From assembly GCA_963775575.1 (NCBI GenBank), contig CAVZJG010000002.1, forward strand, positions 558,001-622,000: a DNA stretch of 64,000 bases, in the 5' to 3' direction. Position 1 is the first letter of the stretch. The number at the start of each line of letters is the position of its first letter. A program made the translations under genes and the position numbers. The notes under the pieces were generated by a model. That model was not told the DNA's origin and searched no databases. It saw only the letters and a program-made list of their open reading frames with translations. Shown piece by piece: positions 53,027 through 63,999 of the stretch. This DNA comes from Roseiarcus sp963775575 (lineage in GTDB: Bacteria; Pseudomonadota; Alphaproteobacteria; Rhizobiales; Beijerinckiaceae).

Positions 53027-53965
53027 TCAGGCGCCGGTCGCGACGCCCCTGGATTCGGCGAGAACCCCCTCGATCCACGCGATCAGGTCCGCCTTGACCT
53101 CCTCGCGGTTGGTCTCGTTGAGCAACTCGTGCCGGGCGTCCGCGTAGGAGCGCGCGAGCGGCGCAAGGCCGGCGGCGCGATAGGCGTCGATCAGGCTCTG
53201 CACATTGGCGCCGACGGGATCGCGCGCGCCGTTTATGATGGTAATCGGCAAAGCCTTGGGAATGCGCGCGAGCGTTTCGGGCGCGAGCAACGGCGCCAAT
53301 CCCCCGAGCAAATCGATCAACAATTGCGTCGTCACGTCGAAGCCGCACAGCGGATCGGCGACATAGGCGTCGACCTCAGCCGGATCGCGGGAGAGCCAAT
53401 CGAAATCGGTGCGCGCGGGCCGGAACGGCTTGTTGAATTCGCCGAAGAACATCTTCATCAGCAGGGGGCTCTTGCCGCGCGGGCCCAGGCGCCAGCGCTC
53501 GAAACGCGCGATCGGGCGCGCGAGGGCGGCGGCGGCGGGCGGGCGTCCGCCGGCACCGGAAAGAATCGCGCCGGCGAGCGTCGCGCCGTGATCGGCGATG
53601 AAGCCCTGCGCCAGCAGCGCGCCCATGGAATGGCCGAACAAGACGATCGGCGCGCTCGCGTGGTCGGCGGCGACGCGGCGGTTGAGCGTCCACAGGTCGT
53701 CGAGGCACAATCGCCATCCGTCCGCGGCGGCGAAGAAACCGAGGTCCTCCGGCGCGGCGGTTCGCCCATGCCCGCGCAGGTCGTGGGCGACGGCGCCGAT
53801 CCCGGCGCGGTTCAGCGCGAGGGCGAAATCCTGGTAGCGCAGCGAGTGTTCGGCGACCCCGTGCGCGATCTGAACGATCGCCCGCGGCGGCGCCTCGGGA
53901 AGCCAGCGCCGGGCGAACAGGCGCGCGCCGTCGCGCGCCTCAACAACGAATTCCGACGCCGCCAT
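53027..53965 (-). CDS. Alpha/beta hydrolase, monoacylglycerol lipase/lysophospholipase type
   Basis: 312 aa. IVQIAHGVAEHSLRYQDFALALNRAG, HDLRGHGRT, and nucleophile elbow VLFGHSMGALLAQGF (Ser), Asp in INGARDPVG and His in ADARHELLNE complete the triad. Serine aminopeptidase S33/Hydrolase_4 family; likely membrane-lipid turnover. Confidence 0.88.
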   Translation of the reverse strand: MAASEFVVEARDGARLFARRWLPEAPPRAIVQIAHGVAEHSLRYQDFALALNRAGIGAVAHDLRGHGRTAAPEDLGFFAAADGWRLCLDDLWTLNRRVAADHASAPIVLFGHSMGALLAQGFIADHGATLAGAILSGAGGRPPAAAALARPIARFERWRLGPRGKSPLLMKMFFGEFNKPFRPARTDFDWLSRDPAEVDAYVADPLCGFDVTTQLLIDLLGGLAPLLAPETLARIPKALPITIINGARDPVGANVQSLIDAYRAAGLAPLARSYADARHELLNETNREEVKADLIAWIEGVLAESRGVATGA

Positions 53966-54125
53966 GTTTGCGCCCCCCAGCCGAGCGTTGTTCAGGCGCG
54001 ATCAAGGGCGGAGCGTCGCGCTCGGGCGACAACCTGCAGCGCCGCTCTCTTCTCCGCAAGGGGCGCGAAGACGGCGGAGCGGCGAACGGCCGGCGCCGGC
54101 CGATCCGGCTGCGAACGATCCCGCC

Positions 54126-54953
54126 TCAGAACCGCCGCCACACCGCGACGACGGCGCCCGTTTCGCGGTTGGCGGCGACGGCCCTCGGCGTCGCGTAAAC
54201 GCCGACCTGGAGCGACCAGTTCTTGTCGAGATCGAAGACCAGGCTCGGCTCGACGATCATGGTCTGTTCGGCCGGAAACCGCGGCGCCCGCGACCCGTCG
54301 GAGACCGCGTTGAAGGATTGCAGCATGATCGTCACGTCCTGGCGCGGGTGGACGCCGAACGTCAGATCGGCGCGCCATTCGTCCGGCGGCCCTGCGGCGC
54401 GCGTGCGATAGCCGAGGCTGGCGTCGAAAAAGCTCGGCCAGCTCCCGAGGACGAAGCTCGAGCCGATGAGCGTGCGCCAGTCGCTGTCGAACCCGGTGTT
54501 TCCGGCCTGCGCGGGCCGCAACGGGTCCTCGGCGCCGGGCGCCAGCGCGGTCCCCTCGACCGACCAGACCAGCGATTGCGAGGAAAACAGCCGCGCGCGC
54601 AGGCCCGCGGCGCTGTAGTCGAGACCGCGGTAGGAATCGGCGACCGGCGCGGCGATGGCGTAGTCTTCGATCCCGCCGCGAACGAAGGCGGTCAGCCAAT
54701 CCTTCAGCCCGTATTCGACGTCGAGGGAGGCCTCCAGGCGCGTCTCGCGCGCCGCGGCGCTGGTCTGCGTCGCGCCGCCGTAGGCGCCCTCGCCGGCCTG
54801 CAGCGACAGGATCGCCTGGCCGGTTCCCTCCGGCCAGGTCCAAGCGCCGGCGAGCGCCGCGGCGGGAACGAAAATCGCCGCCGAGGCGACCACCAGGCTT
54901 CTCCATCCCCTGCCAACGACGCCCGCCACGCCCGCCCCCGGCAACGCAAGCAA
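54126..54953 (-). CDS. Outer-membrane beta-barrel-like protein
   Basis: 275 aa. Signal-like N-terminus (RSLVVASAAIFVPAAALAGAW) and repeated amphipathic strands (LEASLDVEYGLKDWLTAFVRGGI; WSLQVGVYATPRAVAANRETGAVVAVWRRF) ending in Phe, as in barrel proteins. Resembles uncharacterised exported 'transporter/outer membrane' proteins. Function unknown. Confidence 0.6.
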   Translation of the reverse strand: MLALPGAGVAGVVGRGWRSLVVASAAIFVPAAALAGAWTWPEGTGQAILSLQAGEGAYGGATQTSAAARETRLEASLDVEYGLKDWLTAFVRGGIEDYAIAAPVADSYRGLDYSAAGLRARLFSSQSLVWSVEGTALAPGAEDPLRPAQAGNTGFDSDWRTLIGSSFVLGSWPSFFDASLGYRTRAAGPPDEWRADLTFGVHPRQDVTIMLQSFNAVSDGSRAPRFPAEQTMIVEPSLVFDLDKNWSLQVGVYATPRAVAANRETGAVVAVWRRF

Positions 54954-55070
54954 GCGCCGGCCGCTTGTCGCGCCCGGCTCGAGCTACCCGAACTCTCTCG
55001 TGACCCCGACCCGCCTTAACCTGTGATTACGCGGGGAAGGCGGCGCGCCGTCAAGCGCGGCGCCGCTCCG

Positions 55071-56552
55071 TGTCAACGCAACATGAGAATGTCCCCTCTT
55101 ACAGCAACGTGAGAATGTCCCCTTTTGGCTTTTGCCGCGGGTCGGGTGGGTGTGGGCAACGACGGGCTGAGCGCGCCCCGACAGCGCCGTAGCGAAGCCC
55201 GTCGTTATCCACACCCTTGCGCCACGACGGTTTGGGCGCGCGGCCGGGCGGCGCTGGCGGCGATGATGGCGTCGAGGCGCGCATCGAGGGTCTTTTCATC
55301 CTCGGCGGGCTCGGGGCCGGGCCGGGTCTTGAAATGGGTGTAGGGCAAGGCGCGGCCCTTGTAGGCGACGCGCATCTGGCCATCGACGAAGTGATGGAGG
55401 GTGACGCGCGCGCCGCGCAGCGCCGCGCCGGGGCCGGTCGTCTTGATGCAATAGAGTTTGCCGCCGCAGCTGAAGGTCAGGGCTTTGGACAGGGTGCGCT
55501 CCTCGCGCCGCGCCAGGGCTTCGTCGAGCGCCTCGGGCGTCGCCGCCCACGGCCGATGCGCCGATGAGGCGTCTTGCGGCGGCCTGGCGAACTTCGCGTT
55601 CCACAGCGCGATGAACGCGGGCGCGAAGGCCTGCGCCGCCGCCAGGTCCGATATCCCGCGCAGCCGCATCTCCTTGACCAGCCGGTCCTGCAAAGTCTGA
55701 TTGGCGCGCTCGACCCGGCCCTTGGCTTGCGGCGTCGAAGCCTGGATGAGCTCGATTCTGAGGCGCTCGGCCACCCGGCCGAACTCGGTCAGGCCGTCGC
55801 CGCCGGCCGCTTCCTTGGCGTTGACGCGGAAGATGCCGTGCCGGTCGCTGTAAAAGGCGAGCGGAAGCCCGTGCGCGAGAACATGCGCCTTCAGCGCGCC
55901 AAGATAGGCCTTCGTCGTCTCGCTCGGCGCAAATTGCAGCGCCGTCAACCGGCTGGTCGCGTCGTCGACGAACACGATCAGCGTGCAGCGCGGGCCGCGC
56001 CCCTCCAACCAATCGTGCGGGCTGCCGTCGATTTGAACCAGTTCGCCAAAGCGCCGGCGCCGCTCGCGCGGCTGATGAACCCGCCGCGTCCGCCGCCGCT
56101 TCGCCCGCGAAAGCCCGAGAGCGATCTGCAAACGGCGAACGAACTCGCGCGACACCGCGATCCCCTCCAGCTCGCCGAGCTTCTCGGCCGCCAGCGTCGC
56201 GCCGAAATCACGATATTTGTCCCGCAACAGCCCGGCGATCCGCGAGCGCAGCCCCGCCGCCATCCGCCGCGGCGAAACCCGCCCCCGCTGGCGCGAAATC
56301 AGCCCCCGATCGCCCCGAGCCCGCCAAACCCGCACAAGCCGCTTGACCTGCCGCACCCCGAGCGAAAGCCGCTCCGCCGCAACAACCTGCGAAAGCACAC
56401 CCTCGCAAACTTGCCGAACCACAAACGCCCGTTGCCGCTCGACAGCGCTCATCCCCAATATCCCCTCCACCATGAAAACGCCCCTCCGACACAACCGCCA
56501 AAGGGGACATTCTCACGTTGCTAAAAGGGGACATTCTCACGTTGCGCTAACA
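55071..56552 (-). mobile_element. ISNCY-type insertion sequence with doubled terminal motifs
   Basis: 1482 bp. Ends TGTCAACGCAACATGAGAAT and (inverted) TGTTAGCGCAACGTGAGAAT. The motif GCAACRTGAGAATGTCCCC occurs twice in tandem at each end. Flanked by a 15-bp direct repeat CGCGGCGCCGCTCCG (55056-55070 and 56553-56567), which may be the target duplication. Confidence 0.75.
55205..56473 (-). CDS. ISNCY-family transposase
   Basis: 422 aa from ATG 56473 (GGAGGGG upstream; a TTG at 56494 is possible). Helix-turn-helix N-terminus (QVVAAERLSLGVRQVKRLVRVW) and rve-type DDE core: GELVQIDGSPHDWL, LIVFVDDATSRLTAL, STPQAKGRVERANQTLQDRL. Appears intact. Confidence 0.88.
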   Translation of the reverse strand: MVEGILGMSAVERQRAFVVRQVCEGVLSQVVAAERLSLGVRQVKRLVRVWRARGDRGLISRQRGRVSPRRMAAGLRSRIAGLLRDKYRDFGATLAAEKLGELEGIAVSREFVRRLQIALGLSRAKRRRTRRVHQPRERRRRFGELVQIDGSPHDWLEGRGPRCTLIVFVDDATSRLTALQFAPSETTKAYLGALKAHVLAHGLPLAFYSDRHGIFRVNAKEAAGGDGLTEFGRVAERLRIELIQASTPQAKGRVERANQTLQDRLVKEMRLRGISDLAAAQAFAPAFIALWNAKFARPPQDASSAHRPWAATPEALDEALARREERTLSKALTFSCGGKLYCIKTTGPGAALRGARVTLHHFVDGQMRVAYKGRALPYTHFKTRPGPEPAEDEKTLDARLDAIIAASAARPRAQTVVAQGCG

Positions 56553-56692
56553 CGCGGCGCCGCTCCGGCGGGCCAAATTTTGGCGCGGCGTTTCGTCGCG
56601 GCGGGCGAGACGCTTGGAGAAAAGAGCGGGGTTCCGCAAAGCGCCGCCGCGGCCGGCGAGTGCGGCGAAAGCGGCGTTTGGGCTTGCCCAAT

Positions 56693-56707
56693 TACCAAAA
56701 TTTGGTA
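56693..56707. promoter_or_regulatory. Operator-like palindrome of parDE
   Basis: TACCAAA-A-TTTGGTA, perfect 7-bp arms, in an AT-rich patch 22 bp before the parD start; the likely autoregulatory site of the ParD antitoxin. Confidence 0.55.
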
Positions 56708-56729
56708 TTTTCGGCGAAGGAGCGCGGCG

Positions 56730-56981
56730 ATGAGCAAGAACACGTCTTTCAGCCTCGGCGATCACTTTACCGGCTTCATCGAGCGGCAAGTCTCGCACGG
56801 GCGCTACGGGTCGGCGAGCGATGTCGTGCGGGCGGCCCTGAGATTGCTCGAGGAGCGGGAGGCGCGGCTCGCAGCGTTGCGGGCGGCGTTGATCGAGGGC
56901 GAGGACAGCGGCCCGCCGACGCCGTTCGATTTCGAGGCGTTCCTCGGGGGCAAGCGGGCGGGCGCGCCGCGCGCGCGATGA
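56730..56981 (+). CDS. parD: ParD-type antitoxin
   Basis: 83 aa; N-terminal ribbon-helix-helix (NTSFSLGDHFTGFIERQVSHGRYGSASDVVRAALRLLEEREARLAALRAALIEGEDSG) is classic ParD. AAGGAG precedes the ATG. Stop overlaps parE start (ATGA). Confidence 0.92.
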   Translation: MSKNTSFSLGDHFTGFIERQVSHGRYGSASDVVRAALRLLEEREARLAALRAALIEGEDSGPPTPFDFEAFLGGKRAGAPRAR

Positions 56982-57271
56982 AACCGCTGTTGTTTTCGCC
57001 TCGCGCGCAGGCTGATGTCGAGGAAATCTGGGGATATTCGACGGAACGTTTCGGCGTCGAGCAGGCGGACGCCTACATCCGCGAAATCCAGCGCGCGGCG
57101 CAGACGATCGCCAAAGACCCGCGCCGCGGGCGCGCCTGCGATGAAATCCGCGAGGGCTACCGCAAGTTTTCCGTGGGCTCGCACGTTCTCTTCTATCGCG
57201 TCGCCGGCGAAAGCGTCGTCGTCGTTCGCATCCTGCATCAACGGATGGATTTCGAGCGGCATTTGGAGTGA
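56978..57271 (+). CDS. parE: ParE-type toxin
   Basis: 97 aa: FSPRAQADVEEIWGYSTERFGVEQADAYIREIQRA, DPRRGRACDEIREGYRKFSVGSHVLFYRVAGESVVVVRILHQRMDFERHL, the full ParE signature (gyrase poison). Confidence 0.93.
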   Translation: MKPLLFSPRAQADVEEIWGYSTERFGVEQADAYIREIQRAAQTIAKDPRRGRACDEIREGYRKFSVGSHVLFYRVAGESVVVVRILHQRMDFERHLE

Positions 57272-57317
57272 AGCGGAAGCCGCCGACGCGCCTTTCGATT
57301 TTGCGGACGCGGAGCCG

Positions 57318-57683
57318 CTATCCGTTCTTAACCGAGCTATTGCCGCTTGCTTGAATGATCGTGTTGCGATTGCCGATCGCGGTCGCCGTCTGGGTCGTCA
57401 CGGCGACGCCCTGCGCTTTCAGCAGTTCGGCGAGCGCGGCGACGGCCTCGGGCTCCTTCTTGAGAACCTTCGTCAGCGCCGCCTGGAGGGCCAGCGCGTT
57501 CTCGGGCGCGGCGGGCGCTTCTTCGAGATCGGCGACGGCCTCCTTGCCCGCTTCGCCGGTCAATTTGCCTTTGATCCAATCCCAGACGGCTTTGCCGGCG
57601 CTCGACGCGGCCTGCTTGGCGGCGTCGACGAGATAGGGCGTGACCACGGCGAGGGCGGCGCCGGCGAGCGTTGCGGGGTCCAT
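57318..57683 (-). CDS. Small helical effector with C-terminal amyloid-like motif (Bell-like)
   Basis: 121 aa. The N-terminus is a hydrophobic/amphipathic helix (LAGAALAVVTPYLVDAAKQAA), followed by further helices to about residue 92, as in Bell/HeLo-type membrane-targeting domains. The C-terminus carries TAIGNRNTIIQASGNSSV (G104, N107, Q111, G114), matching the N-terminal motif of the interrupted NLR gene upstream (GHDNIIVQANG). GAGGAGA precedes the ATG; 20 bp separate it from the NLR stop, so the two were one transcript. Proposed role: NLR-triggered amyloid templating leading to membrane damage. Fold and role are inference. Confidence 0.6.
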   Translation of the reverse strand: MDPATLAGAALAVVTPYLVDAAKQAASSAGKAVWDWIKGKLTGEAGKEAVADLEEAPAAPENALALQAALTKVLKKEPEAVAALAELLKAQGVAVTTQTATAIGNRNTIIQASGNSSVKNG

Positions 57684-57703
57684 GAGAATCTCCTCTCCTC
57701 GCG

Positions 57704-58683
57704 TCAATCGCCGCGCGCGGTGTCGGCGGTGTGGAATTCTTCGAGCGTCTTGAAGGCCTCGACGATCGGCTCGAGCAATTCCGCGTCCGGTTCGACGCCC
57801 GACCCTTCGCAGCGTTTGAGGTAGTTGCCAATCACCCTCGCCATCCATTGCGCATACGCCGCCGGAAGGCGCACAAAGAACGGCGCCAACGCCGCCACAG
57901 CCTCCCGCGCCGCCGCCAGCGCCTCCTCGCGCCGGCCGAGTTCGCCGAGCCTGTTGCCGAGATTGTTCAGCGACATCGCGAGATCGGGCAGGAAGGCGTC
58001 GGGCCGGTCGGCGGCGCCGCGCCGATAGATTTCGACCGCCTCCCGCCCCGCCGCCAGCGCCTCCTCGCGCCGGCCAAGTTCGCCGAGCGTGGCGCCGAGA
58101 TTGTTCAGCGATCCCGCGAGATCGGCCAGGAAGGCGTCGGGACGGTCGGCGGCGAGGCGGCGACGGATTTCGACCGCCTCCCGCGCCGCCGCCAGCGCCT
58201 CGTCGCGCCGGCCGAGTTGGTCGAGCATGGTGCCGAGATTGTTCAGCGACATCGCGAGATCGGGCAGAAAAGCGTCGGGCCGGTCGGCGGCGAGGCGGCG
58301 ACGGATTTCGACCGCCTCCCGCGCCGCCGCCAGCGCCTCGTCGCGCCGGCCGAGTTGGCCGAGCATGGCGCCGAGATTATTCAGCGACATCGCGAGATCG
58401 GGCAGAAAAGCGTCGGGCCGATCGGCGGCGAGGCGGCGATAGATTTCGACTGCCTCCCGCGCCGCCGCCAGCGCCTCCTCGCGCCGGCCGAGTTCGCTGA
58501 GCCGAGCGCCGAGATTGTTCAGCCATCCTGCCAAGAGCCCGTGCAACGCGAACGGCGCTTTACGGCCGTCAGCACTGTCCTGCGCCTCGGAGGCCGCAAC
58601 TGCGGCCAGCAGCGTATCTGTAATCCGCCCCGTCAATCGCGCCGCCAGTTCCCGCAACGCCAGCGTCTTGTCGGGCAATTCAT
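57704..58683 (-). pseudogene. C-terminal (TPR) part of an NLR-like gene split by IS66
   Basis: Reads DELPDKTLALRELAARLTGRITDTLLAAVA..., then four to five 46-residue tetratricopeptide units (SLNNLGAMLGQLGRRDEALAAAREAVEI...RPDAF). Joined to the upstream half after deleting the IS and one target copy, the codons run ATC GCC GAT GAA TTG without a break, giving a 795-residue protein. In the present sequence this half has no start of its own. Confidence 0.8.
57890..58545. repeat. 138-bp tandem repeats encoding TPRs
   Basis: The motif GATTGTTCAG (GATTATTCAG once) recurs at 57961, 58099, 58237, 58375 and 58513, exactly 138 bp (46 codons) apart, with high nucleotide identity between units. Such near-identical repeats expand and contract readily; they form the sensor arm of the NLR-like protein. 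Confidence 0.85.
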
Positions 58684-58691
58684 CGGCGATC

Positions 58692-60214
58692 GTAACTCCC
58701 AAGCCGTCTAGGCATTGAGGGCGAGCGCGATCTGTGTTGGCGGGTCGGCGAGGGTTTTGAGGATGTTGGCCCCCTGTTTTCTCGCGGTTGAGACGACTGA
58801 CCTGAGGCGCGCGAAGCTTTGGGCGCCGTCGAGGGTTCGAAACGAGCCCGAGATTTTCATTTTGACCTTCATCATCCTGAGGTCCTGTTCGGCCAGGTTG
58901 TTGGTGAAGGGCACGTCGAAGTCGGTGAGGAAGCGCAGCGTTTCGACTTTGAACGTCTTCAGCCTTTCGAGCAGATTGCGGCCGGGGCGCTGCTTTGTTC
59001 GTCCGCTCGCGTTGGCCTTGGCGTGGAGTGCGGGCAACTGGCGATGGAAAGCGAGGCCGAGCCGAACCGCGGCCCAATATTGGTCGACGAAGGCCGCGAT
59101 GACTTTGGGCTCCAGCGCCTTCGCGCCCGCCTCGCGCGCCTCATGAACGGCGATATTCGCCGCCCGAAGCGTGTCGCGCATGAGTTCGGCCCACGGCTCC
59201 TTGTCGAACTCGATCAAACACTGGAGTTCGCGCAAGATATGGGCGTTGCAGAAGGCGTGTTCGACCGCGTCGAGCCGACGATAAGGCAGGAAGTGGTCGT
59301 GCACGACGACGCCCCCCTTCAAATCCTGCGGGATCGCGCCGCGCTTTTCGTCGGCGCGATAGAAGGTGAAGGCTTGGCTCGAAGTCGTATGCAGCCATTG
59401 CAGCTTACCGGCGATGCGATATCCCGTCTCGTCGAGATGGCGAACCTTCGCCTCGGCCACGCGCTCGCCGATGGCCTGGTAAACTTGCCGCAACTCTTGT
59501 CCCTTCTTGGCGATCCAAGCGACGAGGCTGGCCGGACAGATCAGCGGCGCGTCGAACAGATCGCTCAGCGCTTGCGCGGTCCGATCCTCGGGGATGAGTT
59601 GCTGGACATTGAGATAGATCGCCGCGGCCTTGATGCGCTCGCCATACTGGGCAGGCGAGACCACGCCTTCGGGAAAAACCGCCTTCGTCACGCCCCGGCA
59701 ATGCGCGCAGCGGTAAATCGAGGCCTGATGTTCCGTGACCCGCAGCGGGCGCTCGGGAAGGTCGAACACTTGCCGCTTCTCGACCCCTATCGCCGACCCC
59801 GCCTCGAGAGGCCAACCGCAATGGCCGCATGCGCACGCCGCGTGCCCAACCACGCAATCGGGATCGGCGACCTGCCGCAGCGTGCCGCCCTTATGACCCG
59901 TCTGGCCGCCGCTCGTCTTGCCCGAACGGCCGCGCAGACTGCCTCCAATACGCGGTTTCTTCCGCAGCCCGTCACTCGAAGGCGGTTGCGAACTGTTCGA
60001 GCTGTCCCGCCCCAATTGCCGACGAAGATCGGCCACCTCGGCCCGCAACGCCGCGATCTCCGCCCTCAGAGACGCTATCAACTCCTCGACTTCGGCGGGA
60101 AGAACCATCCCACCCTTGATTCACAGTCTCGTGCCGCCGTCTCCCACAATCCGCATATCAATGCCGTTTCCCAAACACTGTGGCATTCCAGACTCACCAC
60201 GCCTTGGGAGTTAC
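58692..60214 (-). mobile_element. IS66-family element inserted in the NLR-like gene
   Basis: 1523 bp; inverted ends GTAACTCCCAAGCCGT / GTAACTCCCAAGGCGT (one mismatch) and an 8-bp target duplication CGGCGATC (58684-58691) / CGGCGATT (60215-60222), 7 of 8 identical, as expected for IS66. Only the tnpC-type gene is present (ISBst12-like arrangement). Confidence 0.82.
58708..60108 (-). CDS. IS66-family transposase (TnpC)
   Basis: 466 aa. Coiled-coil N-terminus (VEELIASLRAEIAALRAEVADLRRQLGRDSSNSSQPPSSDG), zinc-finger segment (CACGHCGWPL; YRCAHCRGVTKAVFP), DDE domain with RHLDETGYRI, VVVHDHFLPYRRL, HAFCNAHILREL, and C-terminal FTNNLAEQDLRMMKVKMKISGSFRTLDGAQSFARLRS. Appears intact. Confidence 0.93.
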   Translation of the reverse strand: MVLPAEVEELIASLRAEIAALRAEVADLRRQLGRDSSNSSQPPSSDGLRKKPRIGGSLRGRSGKTSGGQTGHKGGTLRQVADPDCVVGHAACACGHCGWPLEAGSAIGVEKRQVFDLPERPLRVTEHQASIYRCAHCRGVTKAVFPEGVVSPAQYGERIKAAAIYLNVQQLIPEDRTAQALSDLFDAPLICPASLVAWIAKKGQELRQVYQAIGERVAEAKVRHLDETGYRIAGKLQWLHTTSSQAFTFYRADEKRGAIPQDLKGGVVVHDHFLPYRRLDAVEHAFCNAHILRELQCLIEFDKEPWAELMRDTLRAANIAVHEAREAGAKALEPKVIAAFVDQYWAAVRLGLAFHRQLPALHAKANASGRTKQRPGRNLLERLKTFKVETLRFLTDFDVPFTNNLAEQDLRMMKVKMKISGSFRTLDGAQSFARLRSVVSTARKQGANILKTLADPPTQIALALNA

Positions 60215-61622
60215 CGGCGATTTGCATCAGCGCGCCGACGTCGGCGTCCGATGTCGCGGCGAGGCTTTCCAACCAGCGAACCGGCTCGTCTCGGCGCGCG
60301 GCGGCAAAGTCCTGCGCCGCGCGCACGACAACGGCGCTGACCCTCGGCAGCCGGTTGTGCGCCGCCGCCGCGATGCGATCGGCCGACGGCAGGCACCATT
60401 CGGCGACGACAGGTCCGCCGTCGCCTAGCCACGCAAGGATGGCGGTTTCGCCGACAATATCGGGCAGGATCGGCGCAACGCCGCCGTTGCCGCCCGCCTC
60501 CGGCAGCGCGTCGCGCAACGCCTCCAAACTCGCGTTGAGCGGCGCGTTGGACTTCAAAGCCGAGAGTTCTCCCTCGGCGAGCGCACGCGCCTCTTCGCGC
60601 GTCAGGCCCTGCGTCAACGTCGCCATGACCGCGAGGTGGCGAACGAAGGCGCCGCGATGGTTTTGAAAAGCCGCGTCGACGCCATGCGCGGCGCCGATGT
60701 CGCCGATGCGCTTCAATTCGCGCTCGGCGACCTCCAGCGCGAGGTCGGCGCGCGACAGACTCAACGCCGCGCGGACGCCGACCCGGCCCGCCACCAGCCC
60801 AGCCATGCCGAGATAAAGCGGATCGCCCGCCCATTTGCGGTCGGCGAGCAACCGGTCGAATTCCGCGTCGGCGCCGAGCGCCGGCGCTGCGAGCCCACCG
60901 CCGCCGCGGCTCAGCAAGGCGGCGAAGATTTGCCGGCGGAACTCCAGATCGTCGATCGCCGGCAGCTCGACCGGTTCGGGCGGATCGAACAGCGCGCTCA
61001 CGGCGCGCGACGCGTCGTCGCCGCCGCCGAGGATCATCGCCAGCCAGCCGATCGCCCGGTTCGCCTGTCGCTCGATCAGCAGCAGGCGTAGGCGCGGCCG
61101 GCCGCCCTCGAATGCCGCGTCGGCGAGTTCACGCGCCCAGGCGCGAATCTGTTCGGCGCGGCTGGCGGCGTAATCGACGACGACGAGGACCGGCTTATCC
61201 CAGCGCCATTCCGCGACATTGTGCTGCGCGCGGAAACGGTCGAGTTCATGCGCCTCGACGAAGCCTGCGAGCCAGCCTTCCCCTGAAATCCTCCGCGTAA
61301 GCTCCAGGGCGAGGCGCGTCTTGCCGCGCCCGCCCGCGCCGACCAGCGCGCGCATCGACGCCGGCGCTTCGCCGTCGAGCCAACGCCTGAGATCGGCGAT
61401 CGCGCCCTCGCGGCCGACCAGCGGCGCGACATCGTCGCGATAAGCGCTCAGCAACGCCGCTTCCGAGTCGCCGCGAGCCGCGAGCCGAGTGCGATTTTCA
61501 TATTGCGTCAGACGCAGATAGGGCCGCTCGGCCTGAACCGCCACGTTCACGCCGCTGCCGTTCGCCTGCACGATGATGTTGTCGTGGCCGAAGACGGCCA
61601 CATTCTGGGCGGGCGGTTCCAT
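60215..61622 (-). pseudogene. N-terminal part of an NLR-like STAND NTPase split by IS66
   Basis: From ATG 61622: an amyloid-like motif within the first 26 residues (NVAVFGHDNIIVQANGSGVNV), a linker, then a STAND/AAA-type NTPase: APLVGREGAIADLRRWL, Walker A ALVGAGGRGKTRLALEL, Walker B KPVLVVVDYAA. Helical regions follow to LMQIA, where the IS66 enters. Original product: amyloid motif - NTPase - TPR, an NLR-like conflict-system protein. As read, the frame runs into IS DNA and stops at 60078. Confidence 0.8.
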
Positions 61623-61798
61623 CGGGGGACCCGGGATGGCGCGGGCGGCGCCGCGCCCACGATGATCCCCGGAATTATCGGGGTCAATACGGATGGGCCG
61701 CGACAGTTTGGGCGCTCGCCGCAACCCCCGGCCACATCGGCCCGTCGCCGTCAAGCCGCTTCGCGGCTGCTGCGCCGCGCCGATGCGGCGTTTTGTTT

Positions 61799-61857
61799 CC
61801 ATGATCTTTGCTATGCGAGCCGGCCGTGCGGCCGGCTTCGCTCAGCAAAGATCATGG
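61799..61857. repeat. 59-nt nested palindrome upstream of the NLR-like gene
   Basis: Outer 14-bp perfect arms (CCATGATCTTTGCT at 61799-61812 and its complement at 61844-61857) around an inner GCCGGCCG/CGGCCGGC hairpin. Between gyrB and the NLR-like gene. Confidence 0.7.
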
Positions 61858-61867
61858 AGGCCAACAG

Positions 61868-61938
61868 CCTGATCCGTGCTCGGCGTCAAGGCCAAGCCCG
61901 TGAAACGGGCTTGGCCTTGACGCCGAGCACGGATCAGG
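61868..61938. repeat. Perfect 34-bp inverted repeat with 3-nt loop
   Basis: Arms 61868-61901 and 61905-61938 are exact complements around GAA. Seventy nucleotides downstream of the gyrB stop, so it may end gyrB transcription, but it is far longer than a normal terminator and has no T run. With the neighbouring palindrome it may be a small mobile or replication-related structure. Confidence 0.75.
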
Positions 61939-62007
61939 CAGAGCACACCCGAACGACATCGAACTTGGATGCGCCATTCCAGTAGCGTGAGCGCCCCCGC
62001 CCCGCCC

Positions 62008-63999
<1,992 letters not shown>

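Noticed and set aside
57704..59077. Independent TPR protein starting inside the IS66 region
   Set aside because: The N-terminal part of that frame is antisense-type translation of the transposase gene; genuine sequence begins at the IS junction.
60078..60214. C-terminal segment of the STAND protein beyond 60215
   Set aside because: This stretch is IS66 end DNA read through by chance.
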